A stretch of 64,000 nucleotides of DNA from Pirellulales bacterium (GCA_016936015.1 JAFGPV010000091.1:56687-120686), one strand, 5' to 3'; positions 18,201 to 26,694 are shown, numbered from the stretch's first letter. The notes: generated by a model not told the origin, from the sequence alone. Made by a program: numbers and translations.

Positions 18201-19432
18201 CGGATGCAGACGCCCGGCCCCAGGCGGCCGCATCGGCCCGCGCGCTGGTCGGCCGAGGCCTGCGAGATCGGCTCGATCGGCAGCCGCTGGGTTTTGCTCC
18301 GGGCCGAGTAGCGGCTGATCCGGGCCGTGCCGGGATCAATCACGTAGCGGATGCCCGGCACCGTCAGCGACGACTCGGCGACGTTGGTGGCGATGACGAT
18401 CCGCCGATGGGGATGCGGCTGGAAGATCCGCTGCTGCTGGGCTACGGGCAGCCGGGCGTAGAGCGGCAGGATCTCCGTCTCGTGCGCCGGGCCGTCGCCG
18501 GGAATCGTCACGCCGCGCAGCGTCTGCACCATCTCGTGGATGTCCCGCTCCGTGGGCAGAAAAATCAGCACGTCGCCCGAATCGATCCGCGCCAGTTCCT
18601 TCACCGCCGCGACGACCGAGTCTTCCAGGTCCGGCTCGCGGCCGTCCTCGTCCGGTTCCAGCGGCCGGTAGCGGATCTCGACGGGATACGTCCGGCCGGT
18701 GACCTCGATCACGGGGGCGGGCTTTCCATCAACGGCAAAATGCTTGGCAAATCGGGCGGCGTCGATCGTGGCCGAGGTGATGATCAGTTTCAATTCCGGC
18801 CGTTGCGGCAGCAGCCGCTTGACGTAGCCGAGCAGGAAATCGATGTTCAGCGACCTTTCGTGGGCCTCATCAAGGATGATCGTGTCGTACTGCGTAAGCC
18901 GCCGGTCGCCCTGCGTCTCGGCCAGCAGGATGCCGTCGGTCATCAGTTTGACGTAGGTCTCCGGCCCGGTGACGTCGGTGAAACGGATTTTGAAGCCGAT
19001 TTGCCGTCCGATCGAAGTCCGGAGTTCCTCGGCGATCCGGGCGGAGATCGACCGGGCGGCGATCCGCCGGGGCTGGGTATGGCCGATCATTCCCGCCACG
19101 CCCCGGCCCAACGCCAGGCAGATTTTGGGCAACTGCGTCGATTTGCCCGAGCCGGTCTCGCCGGAGACCACCACCACTTGGTTGCCACGGATCGCCTCGG
19201 CGATCTCCTCGCGGCGCAGGTGGATGGGCAGCGAACCGTCGAAGTCAACCGCCGGGAGACCGGCCTGACGGGCGTCGCGGACGGCGACCGAGCGGGCCAA
19301 ATCGTCGATCAGCCGCCGCAACGCAGGTCCTTTTTTCTCATGCCGGATCGTCTCCAATTGCCGCCGCAGGCGGTGCTGTTCGGCGAGCATGGCCCGGTTG
19401 ATGTCGGATTCGATCCGCTCGAAATCGCGCAT
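15251..19432 (-). CDS. hrpA: ATP-dependent RNA helicase HrpA (DEAH-box)
   Basis: 1393 residues, slightly longer than typical HrpA (about 1300). Helicase motifs are intact: motif [10 protein letters not shown] at 91-99, DEAH at 188-191, SAT in [12 protein letters not shown], and motif [15 protein letters not shown] helicase-associated region, an OB-fold and a DUF3418 C-terminal half follow. HrpA remodels mRNA and helps rescue stalled ribosomes. At least three palindromic repeats are built into the frame: about residues 477-495, 564-582 and 646-691. Two of them encode nearly the same peptide, EAAS-x-RF then KRQDA-x-ST. They sit in the helicase-associated region, presumably in surface loops, and the frame is not broken. 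Confidence 0.93.
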   Translation of the reverse strand: MRDFERIESDINRAMLAEQHRLRRQLETIRHEKKGPALRRLIDDLARSVAVRDARQAGLPAVDFDGSLPIHLRREEIAEAIRGNQVVVVSGETGSGKSTQLPKICLALGRGVAGMIGHTQPRRIAARSISARIAEELRTSIGRQIGFKIRFTDVTGPETYVKLMTDGILLAETQGDRRLTQYDTIILDEAHERSLNIDFLLGYVKRLLPQRPELKLIITSATIDAARFAKHFAVDGKPAPVIEVTGRTYPVEIRYRPLEPDEDGREPDLEDSVVAAVKELARIDSGDVLIFLPTERDIHEMVQTLRGVTIPGDGPAHETEILPLYARLPVAQQQRIFQPHPHRRIVIATNVAESSLTVPGIRYVIDPGTARISRYSARSKTQRLPIEPISQASADQRAGRCGRLGPGVCIRLFSQQDYQTRDRYTTPEILRSNLASVILQTMALKLGEPEDFPFLDPPKPATLSDGYKTLFELGAIVEAASCRFPEQKRQDAASTKYELTELGRKLSRLPVDPRIGRMILAAADENCLAEVLIIAAALEVRDPRERPPETAALADAAHAAILKGEAASRRFQAEKRQDAVSTLNSDFLDYLKLWDFYHNLRRKLSRNQLRKACRQNFLSFNRMKEWVDVHLQLRELTAESGLQGARSPLPTNLRSVPGEGRGEGEERNSHKRNVIDHRTTLTLTLSQGERGQNKSDAVHRAILAGLLANVARLGENYEYTAAGGGKGYVWPGSALFHHPPKWIVAAEIVETTRRYLRTAARIDPRWIEPLAPHLVKRSYSEPYWDPERGAAMIFERVSLFGLVIVPRRPTAYGPIDPAHARQLMIWHGLVEGQVKIQADYLEHNRRLFERLDRLQIKMRRHDLLRDEQARFMFYHQRIPADAYDLARLNRWLKDTGGEEARQLFMTEADLLATALDPAVGERFPDAVELDGASLPVAYCFEPGAEDDGLTVAVPVEALGRAEPPRLGWLVPGLVEAKVAALIKSLPKPLRTALVPVPETARAVARTIGFGSGDFRELVAAELGRLAGRPIRPEDFQMEKIPAELQMHLRVVSADGQTLAQGRDWQRLREDLQTETVARFERIDAPRWNREGITAWDFGELPEQVTVKSGGLTLAAYPALIDGGDSVALQLADSPERAARLSRGGLRRLCFLAAQRELKAQVQWLPGLETMLLHAAPLKHVDLRRQLAELLADRAFLGDGPDFSEGKRGLSPSAPEKALPRTKTEFETLLRRGGERLAGAVQEIAGLAPRLFESFHQAQLALEQAASPLWQYAVDDMRGQMAELTGADFLTVTPWEWLDHYPRYFRAMVSRWDRLRGGGFGRDRQLFEQELQPRWERYRQRAESHAQRGIADPELERYRWHLEEFRVSLFAQQLGTAIPISAKRLDRQWALVGE
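17360..17495. repeat. Double family C repeat inside hrpA
   Basis: Two opposed CCCTCACCC/CCCTCTCCC-type segments form a large stem: CCCCTCTCCCCTTGGGAGAG near the left and ACCCTCACCCCGACCCTCTC near the right, with an extra CACCGACCGAAGGTTGGTCG hairpin inside the right segment. The hrpA frame reads straight through it. Confidence 0.82.
17688..17742. repeat. Family D palindromic element inside hrpA, copy 1
   Basis: Hairpins GAAACGGCATCTTGCCGTTTC and GAAGCGGCGGGACGCCGCTTC in a row. On the minus strand they encode EAASRRF and KRQDAVST. Confidence 0.85.
17949..18004. repeat. Family D palindromic element inside hrpA, copy 2
   Basis: GTAGAAGCGGCATCCTGCCG on the left and GGCAAGATGCCGCTTCTAC on the right. 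On the minus strand it encodes EAASCRF and KRQDAAST, the same orientation and frame as copy 1 about 260 bases away. Confidence 0.88.
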
Positions 19433-19492
19433 GGATTGAATATGACGAGGTTTCGTTGTTTATTGATCGTCAGATTGATAAAGTTACATCCA

Positions 19493-19560
19493 ATAGCCGG
19501 CGGCTAACAGCCGCCGAGAGACATGCGAAATTCCCGCGGCGGCTGTTAGCCGCCGACTAT
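19493..19560. repeat. Palindromic repeat, family A copy 5
   Basis: Arms ATAGCCGGCGGCTAACAGCC and GGCTGTTAGCCGCCGACTAT. It is in the divergent gap between hrpA and the sugar isomerase gene. Confidence 0.92.
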
Positions 19561-19705
19561 TGGCCGCGACTGAATTTCCTGATTATTTATAAACCATTAA
19601 TTGTATTACTTGGTCTTGAAAAGTGCGAGTTGCCAAGGCAACGGGCATCAGGTAAGCTGGAATCTGGCGTTGAGATCTCTGGTCCACGACAGAAGGAAAC
19701 GAACT

Positions 19706-20593
19706 ATGCGCGTCAAAAATGCTTCGCAGCAGTCGGATTATATCGGTTCTCGGAGGAAATTCATTCAGGCCGCTTCCGCCCTGGTGGCCCTGGGCGGCGG
19801 AGGGATGTCGCTTTTCGGAGCAATACCGGAAACCGGCGCCGTGGGCAAATCGCTCGCCGATCGGCTGGGCATCGCCTCGTACACGTTCCGCCTGTTCAAT
19901 CTGGATAAAACCATCGCCATGACTCGGCGGCTGGGGATTAAAAATCTCTGTCTGAAGAGTTGCCACCTGCCGCTGGACGCCAAGCCCGAGAAATTGGAAG
20001 CGACCGCCGCCAAGGTGAAGCAGAAAGGATTGAACTTGTACGGGGGGGGCGTGATCTCCATGAAAAAACCGGCGGAAGTCGATCAAGCCTTTGAATATGC
20101 AAAACACGCCGGCTTGAAGATCCTGCTCATCATGCCTACCGTGGCGATGCTTCCCTTGATCGAAAAGAAAGTCAAGCAGTACGACGTGAAGACGGCGATC
20201 CACAACCACGGGCCGGGCGATAGAAACTTTCCCACGCCGGGCAGCGCCTACGAGAAGATCAAGGACCTCGATCCCCGCATGGGCTTGTGCGTGGATATCG
20301 GGCACACGGTCCGCTATGGCGACGATCTTTATGCCGCGTTGGAAAAGTGCCGCGACCGCATCTACGACATCCATCTGAAGGACGTGACCTCGGCCACCGC
20401 GAAGGGGCAAACGACGATCCTGGGCCGGGGCATCATCGATTTCGCCCGGTTCTTCCGGATCTTGCAAAAGATCAATTTCCGAGGCGTCCTGGGATTGGAA
20501 TACGAGTCGGAAGGCAGAGACCCGCTACCGTCCGTGGCCCAAACGGTCGGTTACGCCCGGGGAATGCTGGCGGTGCTGGAGAAGAACGGATGA
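19706..20593 (+). CDS. Tat-exported sugar phosphate isomerase/epimerase-like TIM-barrel protein
   Basis: 295 residues from the ATG at 19706, preceded by AAGGA; upstream in-frame codons are rejected. The N-terminus has a twin-arginine signal, SRRKFIQAAS, followed by a hydrophobic Ala/Gly-rich stretch. The rest is an AP-endonuclease-2-like TIM barrel with metal-ligand blocks: HNHGPGD, a CVDIGHTVR strand, YDIHLKDV, and a final LGLEYESEG. Relatives interconvert ketoses or act on inositol derivatives, and exported planctomycete versions are numerous and mostly uncharacterised. It converges on the HtrA-like gene with a single base between stop codons. Confidence 0.86.
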   Translation: MRVKNASQQSDYIGSRRKFIQAASALVALGGGGMSLFGAIPETGAVGKSLADRLGIASYTFRLFNLDKTIAMTRRLGIKNLCLKSCHLPLDAKPEKLEATAAKVKQKGLNLYGGGVISMKKPAEVDQAFEYAKHAGLKILLIMPTVAMLPLIEKKVKQYDVKTAIHNHGPGDRNFPTPGSAYEKIKDLDPRMGLCVDIGHTVRYGDDLYAALEKCRDRIYDIHLKDVTSATAKGQTTILGRGIIDFARFFRILQKINFRGVLGLEYESEGRDPLPSVAQTVGYARGMLAVLEKNG

Positions 20594-20594
20594 G

Positions 20595-22034
20595 TCATTC
20601 CGCTTCGACCGTGGCGGTGGCGGGCTTCTGGTCCTGAATGAATTGGAGCGTGACGGGGCCAAATTCTCTTTCAACGGCCCGGCGGAATTCGGCGGGGGTG
20701 GTTGCAGTGGTGCGGCCGACGCGGGTGACGATCATGCCGGGGCGCAATCCAGCGCGGAAGGCGGGACTGTCTTCGGCGACTTCGGTGACCGCCACGCCGT
20801 CGGCGGAGGTTGCGCCGAGCATCCCGCGACCTTGGTCGTCGAGGACGGCCGTGGGATAGTCGACCCGCAGGCCGCGCCACGGCGGCTCGGCCCGGGTGAC
20901 GATCTTTCTGCCGCGGACCGGGTATTTACTGAGCGTGACGGCAACCGTCCGGCTCCGGTTCTGCCGCAGCAAGCGGAGGGTTACTCGGCTCTCGGGCGGC
21001 AGCTTGCCGACTTCCCGGACCAGTCCATCCGGATCGTAAATCGGGACGTTGTCCACGGCGGTGATGACGTCGCCGGGCTGCAGGCCAAATTTATCGGCGG
21101 GGGTGCCGGGCAAGGCCCGCCCCACGCGGATGCCTTGCATCCCCCGCAGCACTTCTCGCGGCAAAAGGCCCGACGGCTGCACGCCCAGGAAACCGTACTC
21201 CACCTCGCGGCCCTGTTTGAGCACATCCAGGACGCGGCGGAACGTGGCGTCGACGGGGATGGCGTACCCGCCGGCGGCGTCCATCCCGGGGGCCGTGGCG
21301 AAAACGTCCGTCAGTCCCACCATTTCGCCCCGAAGATTAATCAAGGCGCCGCCGCTGGCGCCCCAGTGCAGTTTGGCGTCGGTCTGGATCAGCGTGCCGA
21401 AATGGTGCAACGTCGTTTTGCCGCCGGTATCGAGGTCGCTCGATTCCTGGGGGGCCTTGCGGGCGAGGTTGGCGACGATCCCCCAACTGGCGCTGGCCTG
21501 GCCGTCGCGGGCGATGGCAAAGGGATTTCCCAGGGCGATGACGAACTGCCCCTTGCGCAAGGCGCCGCCGTCTCCCAAGGCGATCGGCGGCAGTCCCGTC
21601 GCTTCGACGGCCAGCACGGCCAGGTCGCTCCGCGGATCGGCGGCCCGAGGCGTGGCTTTGTAGGTTCGATGGTCGGCGGTGGTGATGTAGTATTCGCTGT
21701 CTTCGTTCAGCACGTGATAGGTCGTCAAGATCAAACCGCCGGGATCGACGATCACCCCCGAGGCGTACTCATCGGGCAGGAAATCGGGATCGGTCGGCTG
21801 CTGGGCGGCCGGCAGCACCGGGCGCCGGCCGAAGGGATCCGGGCGGATTTCGAGTGGAAACAACTCACCCGGCCGTTCTTTGCGGACCCGGGCCACGGCC
21901 ACCACCGATTGCTCCGCCCGGGCGATGGCGGTGACCACCGATTGCTCCAATGCAGCCGCGACGTTGGACGCCTGTGCGGCAAGGAACTCCGGCCACAGGA
22001 AAAAAACTGCGGAAAGGACGGCCAGGGTTCGCAT
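20595..22034 (-). CDS. Exported HtrA/Deg-like serine protease with PDZ domains
   Basis: 479 residues from the ATG at 22034; a TTG two codons earlier is less likely. A signal peptide at about 1-21 ends near LAAQA. The chymotrypsin-like domain shows His107 in TTYHVLNED, Asp137 in DPRSDLAVL and Ser227 in GASGGALIN; the usual HtrA sequence is GNSGGP. A PDZ domain at about 285-365 contains GLQPGDVITAVDNVPI, and a second degenerate PDZ is at about 395-465 with AGLRPGMIVTRVG. It probably handles damaged envelope proteins. It lies downstream of recA on the same strand, past a strong GC hairpin. Confidence 0.9.
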   Translation of the reverse strand: MRTLAVLSAVFFLWPEFLAAQASNVAAALEQSVVTAIARAEQSVVAVARVRKERPGELFPLEIRPDPFGRRPVLPAAQQPTDPDFLPDEYASGVIVDPGGLILTTYHVLNEDSEYYITTADHRTYKATPRAADPRSDLAVLAVEATGLPPIALGDGGALRKGQFVIALGNPFAIARDGQASASWGIVANLARKAPQESSDLDTGGKTTLHHFGTLIQTDAKLHWGASGGALINLRGEMVGLTDVFATAPGMDAAGGYAIPVDATFRRVLDVLKQGREVEYGFLGVQPSGLLPREVLRGMQGIRVGRALPGTPADKFGLQPGDVITAVDNVPIYDPDGLVREVGKLPPESRVTLRLLRQNRSRTVAVTLSKYPVRGRKIVTRAEPPWRGLRVDYPTAVLDDQGRGMLGATSADGVAVTEVAEDSPAFRAGLRPGMIVTRVGRTTATTPAEFRRAVEREFGPVTLQFIQDQKPATATVEAE

Positions 22035-22094
22035 CGTCAATAATCCATGCTGGAAAACCGCGACCAGTGATCGCGGGAGCGAAAGATATGTTTA

Positions 22095-22157
22095 GCGGCC
22101 GCCGGCACGGCGGCCTTGTGATGCCGGGCAATCCAGGGCCGCCGGGCCGGCGGCCGC
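22095..22157. terminator. GC-rich hairpin downstream of recA
   Basis: GCGGCCGCCGGC at 22095-22106 pairs perfectly with GCCGGCGGCCGC at 22146-22157. It stands between recA and the HtrA-like gene. No T-tract follows in either direction, so intrinsic termination is uncertain; it may instead be a dispersed palindrome. Confidence 0.5.
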
Positions 22158-22196
22158 GAAACAGTATGTGCCCTTCTTTTTCCCTCCTCCGGAGGA

Positions 22197-23285
22197 TTAA
22201 TCGCCGTTTTCATCGCCGGAACTCCCCGCGGCGAGGGCGCCCCGGGCGAGAATCTTCTCCCGGAGTTCTTCGGTGAGTTGCGGATTTTCTTTGAGGAACT
22301 CCCGGGCCTTCTCCCGGCCTTGGCCGAGTTGCATCTCGCCGTAGCGGAACCAAGTGCCGGTCCGGCTAACGATCTTATGGTTCATCGCCTGGTCGAGGAT
22401 GTCGCCCTCGTAGCTGATGCCGCGGTCGTGCATCATGTCGAACTCGGCGATGCGGAAGGGCGGGGCGACCTTGTTCTTGACCACCTTTGCCCGGACCCGC
22501 TGGCCGACGACCTCCTCGCCGTCCTTGATCTGCCCGATCCGCCGCACGTCGATGCGGCAAGAGGCGTAGAATTTCAAGGCCCGGCCGCCGGGCGTGGTCT
22601 CCGGATTGCCGAACATGATCCCGATCTTCTCGCGGATCTGGTTGATGAAGATCACGGCGGTCTTGCTCTTGGCGATCGCGCCGGAGAGCTTCCGCAGCGA
22701 CTGGCTCATCAGCCGGGCCTGCAGGCCGACGTGCGTGTCGCCGATCTCGCCGTCCAGTTCCTTCTTGGGAACCAGGGCGGCCACCGAGTCGATCACGATC
22801 ACGTCCACGGCGTTGGAGCGGATGAGCATCTCGCTGATGTGCATCGCCTCCTCGCCGCTGCCGGGCTGGCTGACCAGCAGCGATTCCAGTTCGACGCCCA
22901 GTTTTTTGGCCCAACTGGGATCCAAGGCGTGCTCGGCGTCGATGAAAGCGGCGATCCCCCCGCGCCGCTGGGCGCTGGCCACCACGTGCAGGGCCAGCGT
23001 GGTCTTGCCGCTCGATTCGGGTCCAAAAATCTCGACCACCCGGCCGTTGGGGATCCCCTGCCCGCCTAAGGCAACATCCAGCGAGAGGCTGCCGGTGGGG
23101 ATGCCGGCGATCGGCCCGCTCTGTTCCGCTCCCAGGGGCATGATCGCCCCTTCGCCGAACTGCTTCTCGATTTGGGCAACGGTGTTTTTCAGGGCGGGAT
23201 GGGCCTCCAGCATCGCGCAGGCGCCGTCCTTTTTCGCCGACGATTTTGCAGTACTCTTTGCTTCGGAAACGGTTTTTTTGGCCAT
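22197..23285 (-). CDS. recA: Recombinase A
   Basis: 362 residues. Walker A GPESSGKT is at 88-95, then the DNA-binding loop regions; [17 protein letters not shown] is typical of RecA, as is the GGRALKFY strand. RecA forms filaments on single-stranded DNA, catalyses strand exchange and triggers LexA self-cleavage. The N-terminus has a Lys/Ser/Ala-rich extension of about 20 residues before the core, seen in several planctomycetes. A sigma70-like promoter and an overlapping palindrome lie just upstream. There is no Shine-Dalgarno before the ATG, only a pyrimidine-rich stretch. Confidence 0.97.
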   Translation of the reverse strand: MAKKTVSEAKSTAKSSAKKDGACAMLEAHPALKNTVAQIEKQFGEGAIMPLGAEQSGPIAGIPTGSLSLDVALGGQGIPNGRVVEIFGPESSGKTTLALHVVASAQRRGGIAAFIDAEHALDPSWAKKLGVELESLLVSQPGSGEEAMHISEMLIRSNAVDVIVIDSVAALVPKKELDGEIGDTHVGLQARLMSQSLRKLSGAIAKSKTAVIFINQIREKIGIMFGNPETTPGGRALKFYASCRIDVRRIGQIKDGEEVVGQRVRAKVVKNKVAPPFRIAEFDMMHDRGISYEGDILDQAMNHKIVSRTGTWFRYGEMQLGQGREKAREFLKENPQLTEELREKILARGALAAGSSGDENGD

Positions 23286-23323
23286 GATGGTTCAGAAAGG
23301 GTTGAAGGAGGAAAATGCGAAAG

Positions 23324-23345
23324 ATACTGTACGTTAGGTCAGTAT
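23324..23345 (-). promoter_or_regulatory. Candidate operator overlapping the recA promoter
   Basis: Perfect inverted repeat ATACTG-N10-CAGTAT, about 40 bases before the recA start and overlapping the -10 box. Position and symmetry fit an SOS-type repressor site (inner part CTGT-N8-TCAG, close to a CTGT-N8-ACAG box). The planctomycete LexA motif is not known to me, so this is inference. Confidence 0.45.
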
Positions 23346-23369
23346 ATGGATTTCCCTCTGGACCTACAA
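23341..23369 (-). promoter_or_regulatory. Predicted sigma70-type promoter of recA
   Basis: On the minus strand TTGTAG (23369-23364), a 17-base spacer and TATACT (23346-23341). Both boxes are near consensus and the spacing is ideal; the start point would fall inside the palindrome listed separately. Confidence 0.55.
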
Positions 23370-23553
23370 GGGGATTCCTCAGAATTTCCAGCCGTGGGAG
23401 CGCCGCCGCACCGACGTGTCTGCGATATTACCAAAGCGGCAAGGACTTGCCGAGTGGGGCAAAACGCAAAGCCCGCCCATTCCAAGCCGCTGTTCCCAAA
23501 TCCACGGCTGCAACCCCCCACGAGAAAACAGAGAAAATGAGCAAAATGCGAAG

Positions 23554-23898
23554 ATGAGTGAAGCCGGCTGTCTTTGGAAAATGCGTGGAATATCCACATT
23601 CTTTATTCTTGCCGATGGCCTTGATCCCCCTGGAGGTTTTGTCCTCATCGCGAGACCGGACGTCTTCGCGCGGAAGGCGTCGAAAATTCGGCGTCGCGTT
23701 ACGGTCGAGCTGATGATCTTCCCCGCGGCGGTAAGGCATGGATTTGCACCAATCGGGACGCTTATCCCGACGATGGAAATCGGGGTTCTCTCCGACGAGA
23801 TCAACGACTGTGTGCGTGACAAGCAAACGGAAGCCATCAACGCTCTCTTCTCCGAACTGGAGATGTATTGGGAGAAACTAAAAAATCATCTGACTTGA
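23554..23898 (+). CDS. Doubtful small ORF
   Basis: 114 residues from an ATG at 23554. The C-terminal part (RRVTVELMIFPAAV, then EINDCVRDKQTEAINALFSE) reads like a plausible folded protein with a closing helix. The first 40 residues do not, there is no good ribosome-binding site, and both strands are open here. I recognise no family. It may be a remnant or a chance frame in the gap upstream of recA. Confidence 0.25.
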   Translation: MSEAGCLWKMRGISTFFILADGLDPPGGFVLIARPDVFARKASKIRRRVTVELMIFPAAVRHGFAPIGTLIPTMEIGVLSDEINDCVRDKQTEAINALFSELEMYWEKLKNHLT

Positions 23899-24219
23899 GT
23901 CTGCAGTGGGAAAGGGGATATCGGGAACCATTATTGACGAGTGACGGCCCTAACTATAGAATTTTGCAAGGGAGCGAGGGGATACTCTGTTGGCTCAGGA
24001 CTCATGTCGATTGATCCCTGCATTGCCAATGCACCGTTCCACGGCCAAAAGACCAGCAAACTCGGCTGGAACAGCCGTGTTTGCGGTGGAACAACGATCA
24101 CTGGCCGCATCGGCATCAATAAAAGCCCTTTCGAGTTATTTCTCATCGGGTTGGTCTGCCACTGCCCGGCGATCACCCTTATAAAAATCCCAAACGGATT
24201 CCCGACACCTTAATTTTCA
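23899..24219. other. Intergenic stretch before the LacI-type regulator
   Basis: Frames are open on both strands over about 23931-24213 (about 80-90 codons each), but neither has a ribosome-binding site or a recognisable family. I see no promoter or repeat that can be defended. Confidence 0.4.
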
Positions 24220-25302
24220 ATGGTTCAGTCGAAGCGAAAAACTACCCGGCTGATCGACGTGGCGCGCGTCGCCAAGGTTTCGTGCTGCGTGGCGGGACAC
24301 GTCCTGAACGGATCGCGGGGCAATTCCCGTGTTTCGCTGCAAACTGCCCAGCGGATCCGGGAGGCGGCGCAGCAACTGAACTACCAGCCCAATCACGCGG
24401 CCCGGCTATTGCGGGGCAAGCGCTCGTACACCTACGGATTATTGGTGGCGTCGGCCGGCGATCCGTTGCGGTCGTTCCTGGTGCAGTACCTGGACGCCGA
24501 GGCTGTCAAAATCGGCAACCATACGTACATCGGCAACACGATTGGCAATCCTTCAGTGGGGCCGGATCAGTTCGACGCCTATGTCGAGGAGTTTGCGCGG
24601 CGCCAGGTGGACGGCGTGTTCTGTGCGGTACACCATTGGTTCGAGGAAGATCGGCAAGCGCTCCTGACCCGGCATCCGAACACCGTTTTCTACGAGGCTC
24701 CCGGCATCCCCGGAGCGACCTACATCACCGTTGACCGGGAAGAGGCGGCGCGGCTGGCCGTGCGACATTTGGCGGAGCGGGGGCGGCGGCGAATCGCTTT
24801 AGCGGTGATGACGCTTTCCCGACCGACGCATCTCGCCCGGCGCCGCGGTTACGAGGCGGAACTCCGCGCCCGGGAATTGCCCCTGCGGGAAGAATTGATC
24901 TTCAACGGCGAGCCGTACGGCCCGGCGTTCGCCCGTTGCAACGTGGCCACGCAAGCGTGGGAGTTTCCCCACGAGGTCATCGACCGGGCCATCGAGGCGT
25001 TGATCCTCCGGGGCAAAGCGGACGCGGTTGTGGCCTACGACGATTTCTGGGCGGCGTCCCTCCTCACGCAACTCCGCCTCCGCGGCATCCGCGTGCCGGA
25101 CGACGTCGCCATCGTAGGATATTTGAACCATTATCTGGCGGACTGGACCGATCCCCCGCTGACCACCGTGGATCTCCAGCACGAGGCGGCCGCCCGGCAG
25201 ATGGTCCACTTGTTGGAACGGATGATTACGGAGGGTTCGCTTCCCGAAAGCGAACGGGTGGTGAAAATCACGCCAAAACTGATTGTCCGCAAATCGGCTT
25301 AG
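24220..25302 (+). CDS. LacI-family transcriptional regulator
   Basis: 360 residues. The N-terminal helix-turn-helix is at about 10-60 (LIDVARVAKVS, then the recognition and hinge region with NYQPNHAARLLRGKRS). A periplasmic-binding-protein-like effector domain is at about 65-350, with AYDDFWAASLLTQLRLRGIRVPDDVAIVGY. Such proteins repress sugar-use genes until a sugar ligand binds. The recognition helix reads VSCCVAGHVLNG instead of the usual VS-x-x-TVSRVLN, and a short insert follows, so its operator is likely unusual. The ligand is unknown; the nearest sugar genes are the RhaT-like permease and the isomerase several kb away. Confidence 0.9.
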   Translation: MVQSKRKTTRLIDVARVAKVSCCVAGHVLNGSRGNSRVSLQTAQRIREAAQQLNYQPNHAARLLRGKRSYTYGLLVASAGDPLRSFLVQYLDAEAVKIGNHTYIGNTIGNPSVGPDQFDAYVEEFARRQVDGVFCAVHHWFEEDRQALLTRHPNTVFYEAPGIPGATYITVDREEAARLAVRHLAERGRRRIALAVMTLSRPTHLARRRGYEAELRARELPLREELIFNGEPYGPAFARCNVATQAWEFPHEVIDRAIEALILRGKADAVVAYDDFWAASLLTQLRLRGIRVPDDVAIVGYLNHYLADWTDPPLTTVDLQHEAAARQMVHLLERMITEGSLPESERVVKITPKLIVRKSA

Positions 25303-25491
25303 GCTTGACCGCAATTTCGACCTTCCACAATCCGCCGACCTGCGTCGTCGGGGCTGCCTGAATTCCAATCGGTGCAACGCCCCTCGTGTGTCCTATGCGA
25401 AGCGGTCCAGTTCACCCGCGAGGATAAAAAAGAAGCGGCATCTTTCCACTTGACCCAAGTTACGCAGTGATTTGTGAACGCAAGTCCTTAA

Positions 25492-25603
25492 ATATTTCTT
25501 CTTCTTGCCACGTAACGACTTCCGACCCATTTGGCATAGTTTTTCCCCGGTTTCGGTCCAGCCCTCGGCTATAATGGAGAACCTATACATAGATACATAT
25601 ATC
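25492..25603 (+). promoter_or_regulatory. Promoter-like block, copy 1 of a diverged duplication
   Basis: An AT-rich stretch with TATAAT at 25570-25575 followed by GGAGAACCTATACATA. A clearly related block lies at 27791-27900. An ATG stands 63 bases after TATAAT (at 25638), but its reading frame soon runs into a large palindrome and is not a convincing gene. No coding capacity is seen in the block. Confidence 0.45.
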
Positions 25604-25711
25604 AACTGGGTTGCTAAAAACGCAGTGATTTTTGACCATGCGGCAGCCGCATTCCGAGGATGGTTTTGTTCCGATAGTTATGATGATCGACGGGCCGAAG
25701 GCCCTGTCATT

Positions 25712-25871
25712 CACCCAGCCCTGGGCATCGCCCAGGGGGAACAGAGCAACGCCCTGTTGGCCACGGCCCAACGGGCCAACCGTTCTGCATGGCGAACAAA
25801 CCGTTGGCCCGATGGGCCGCAATCGCCCCCCTCCGGCCTCCGCCCCCCTGGGCGATGCCCAGGGCTGGGTG
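25712..25871. repeat. Large nested palindrome upstream of a RAYT transposase
   Basis: Outer arms of 27 bases at 25712-25738 (CACCCAGCCCTGGGCATCGC and on) and 25845-25871 are exact or nearly exact complements. Inner arms (about GGCCCAACGGGCCAACGG and CCGTTGGCCCGATGGGCC) pair around GTTCTGCATGGCGAAC. The whole can fold into one branched structure of about 160 bases, resembling a BIME. Confidence 0.8.
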
Positions 25872-25916
25872 ATCTGCTGCCCCGTGGGGACAGCCCCGAT
25901 GGAGACTTATAATATT

Positions 25917-26656
25917 GGGGACACTAACCGATATTGACAAACTAGGCAAGTATTTATAGAATCTGCGGCATGGCTCGTTTGGCAAGATTGGTGGTTCCGG
26001 GTCTGCCGCACCACGTGATCCAACGTGGCAACCGTCGGCAGCAGACGTTCTTTTGCGATGATGACTACTCGGCTTATGTGGAACTGATGGCCGAGTGGTG
26101 CCAAGAGCGCGGGGTGGAGATCTGGGCGTATTGTTTGATGCCCAATCATATCCATTTGGTAGCGGTTCCGAAAACGAAAGACGCTCTGGCCCGGGCCATC
26201 GGCGAGGCCCACCGGCGTTATACGCGACGGATCAACTTCCGCGAGAAATGGCGGGGTTACCTATGGCAAGGGCGTTTTGCATCGTTTGTGATGGACGAGC
26301 CGTACCTGCTGGCCACCGTGCGTTACGTAGAACTCAATCCGGTGCGGGCGGGACTGGTCGCCGATGCGGCCGAGTGGTCTTGGAGCAGTGCCCAATCGCA
26401 CCTGTCGGGCCGCGACGATCAATTGGTCCGCGTCGCTCCGATGCGGGCCATCCTTCCCGCTTGGCGAGGCTTCCTAGACAGCGCTCAACCGGAAGAGGAG
26501 CTTCGAGATATCCGTACGCATGTTCAAACGGGTTGTCCGCTAGGAAACACCCCTTTTGTGGATCAATTAGAGCGAGCGGCCGGTCGTATGCTCCGCCCAC
26601 GGAAAGCAGGCCGCCCATCGAAATTACTCAAATAACCATAATCGGTTCGTGTCCCC
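25917..26656 (+). mobile_element. RAYT unit bounded by imperfect inverted repeats
   Basis: GGGGACACTAACCGATATT at 25917-25935 matches, inverted, ATAATCGGTTCGTGTCCCC at 26638-26656 at about 16 of 19 positions. The two ends bracket the RAYT gene closely, suggesting the boundaries of the mobilised or recognised unit. The right end is followed by a second tandem copy (26665-26682). Confidence 0.6.
25970..26635 (+). CDS. REP-associated tyrosine transposase (RAYT, Y1 transposase family)
   Basis: 221 residues, typical of RAYTs. The HUH metal motif is visible as MPNHIHLVAV near residue 55-64, and the catalytic Tyr lies in VRYVELNPVRAGLV near residue 120, the most diagnostic block of the family. The opening GLPHHVIQRGNRRQQTFF is also characteristic. 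RAYTs are domesticated IS200/IS605-like single-strand transposases that recognise and may spread REP palindromes. The dense palindromic repeats of this window give it plausible partners. The nested palindrome about 100 bases upstream and the flanking inverted repeats support an active or recently active unit. Confidence 0.93.
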   Translation: MARLARLVVPGLPHHVIQRGNRRQQTFFCDDDYSAYVELMAEWCQERGVEIWAYCLMPNHIHLVAVPKTKDALARAIGEAHRRYTRRINFREKWRGYLWQGRFASFVMDEPYLLATVRYVELNPVRAGLVADAAEWSWSSAQSHLSGRDDQLVRVAPMRAILPAWRGFLDSAQPEEELRDIRTHVQTGCPLGNTPFVDQLERAAGRMLRPRKAGRPSKLLK

Positions 26657-26690
26657 GTCCGGGGTAATCGGTTCGTGTCCCCGTCCGGGG
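26639..26690. repeat. Tandem duplication of the RAYT right end
   Basis: Two consecutive 26-base units, TAATCGGTTCGTGTCCCCGT plus CCGGGG, directly after the transposase stop. Confidence 0.9.
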
Positions 26691-26694
26691 GCCT

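Noticed and set aside
25632..25937. 101-codon ORF after the first promoter-like block
   Set aside because: Most of its length is the nested palindrome, so the peptide is repeat-derived.
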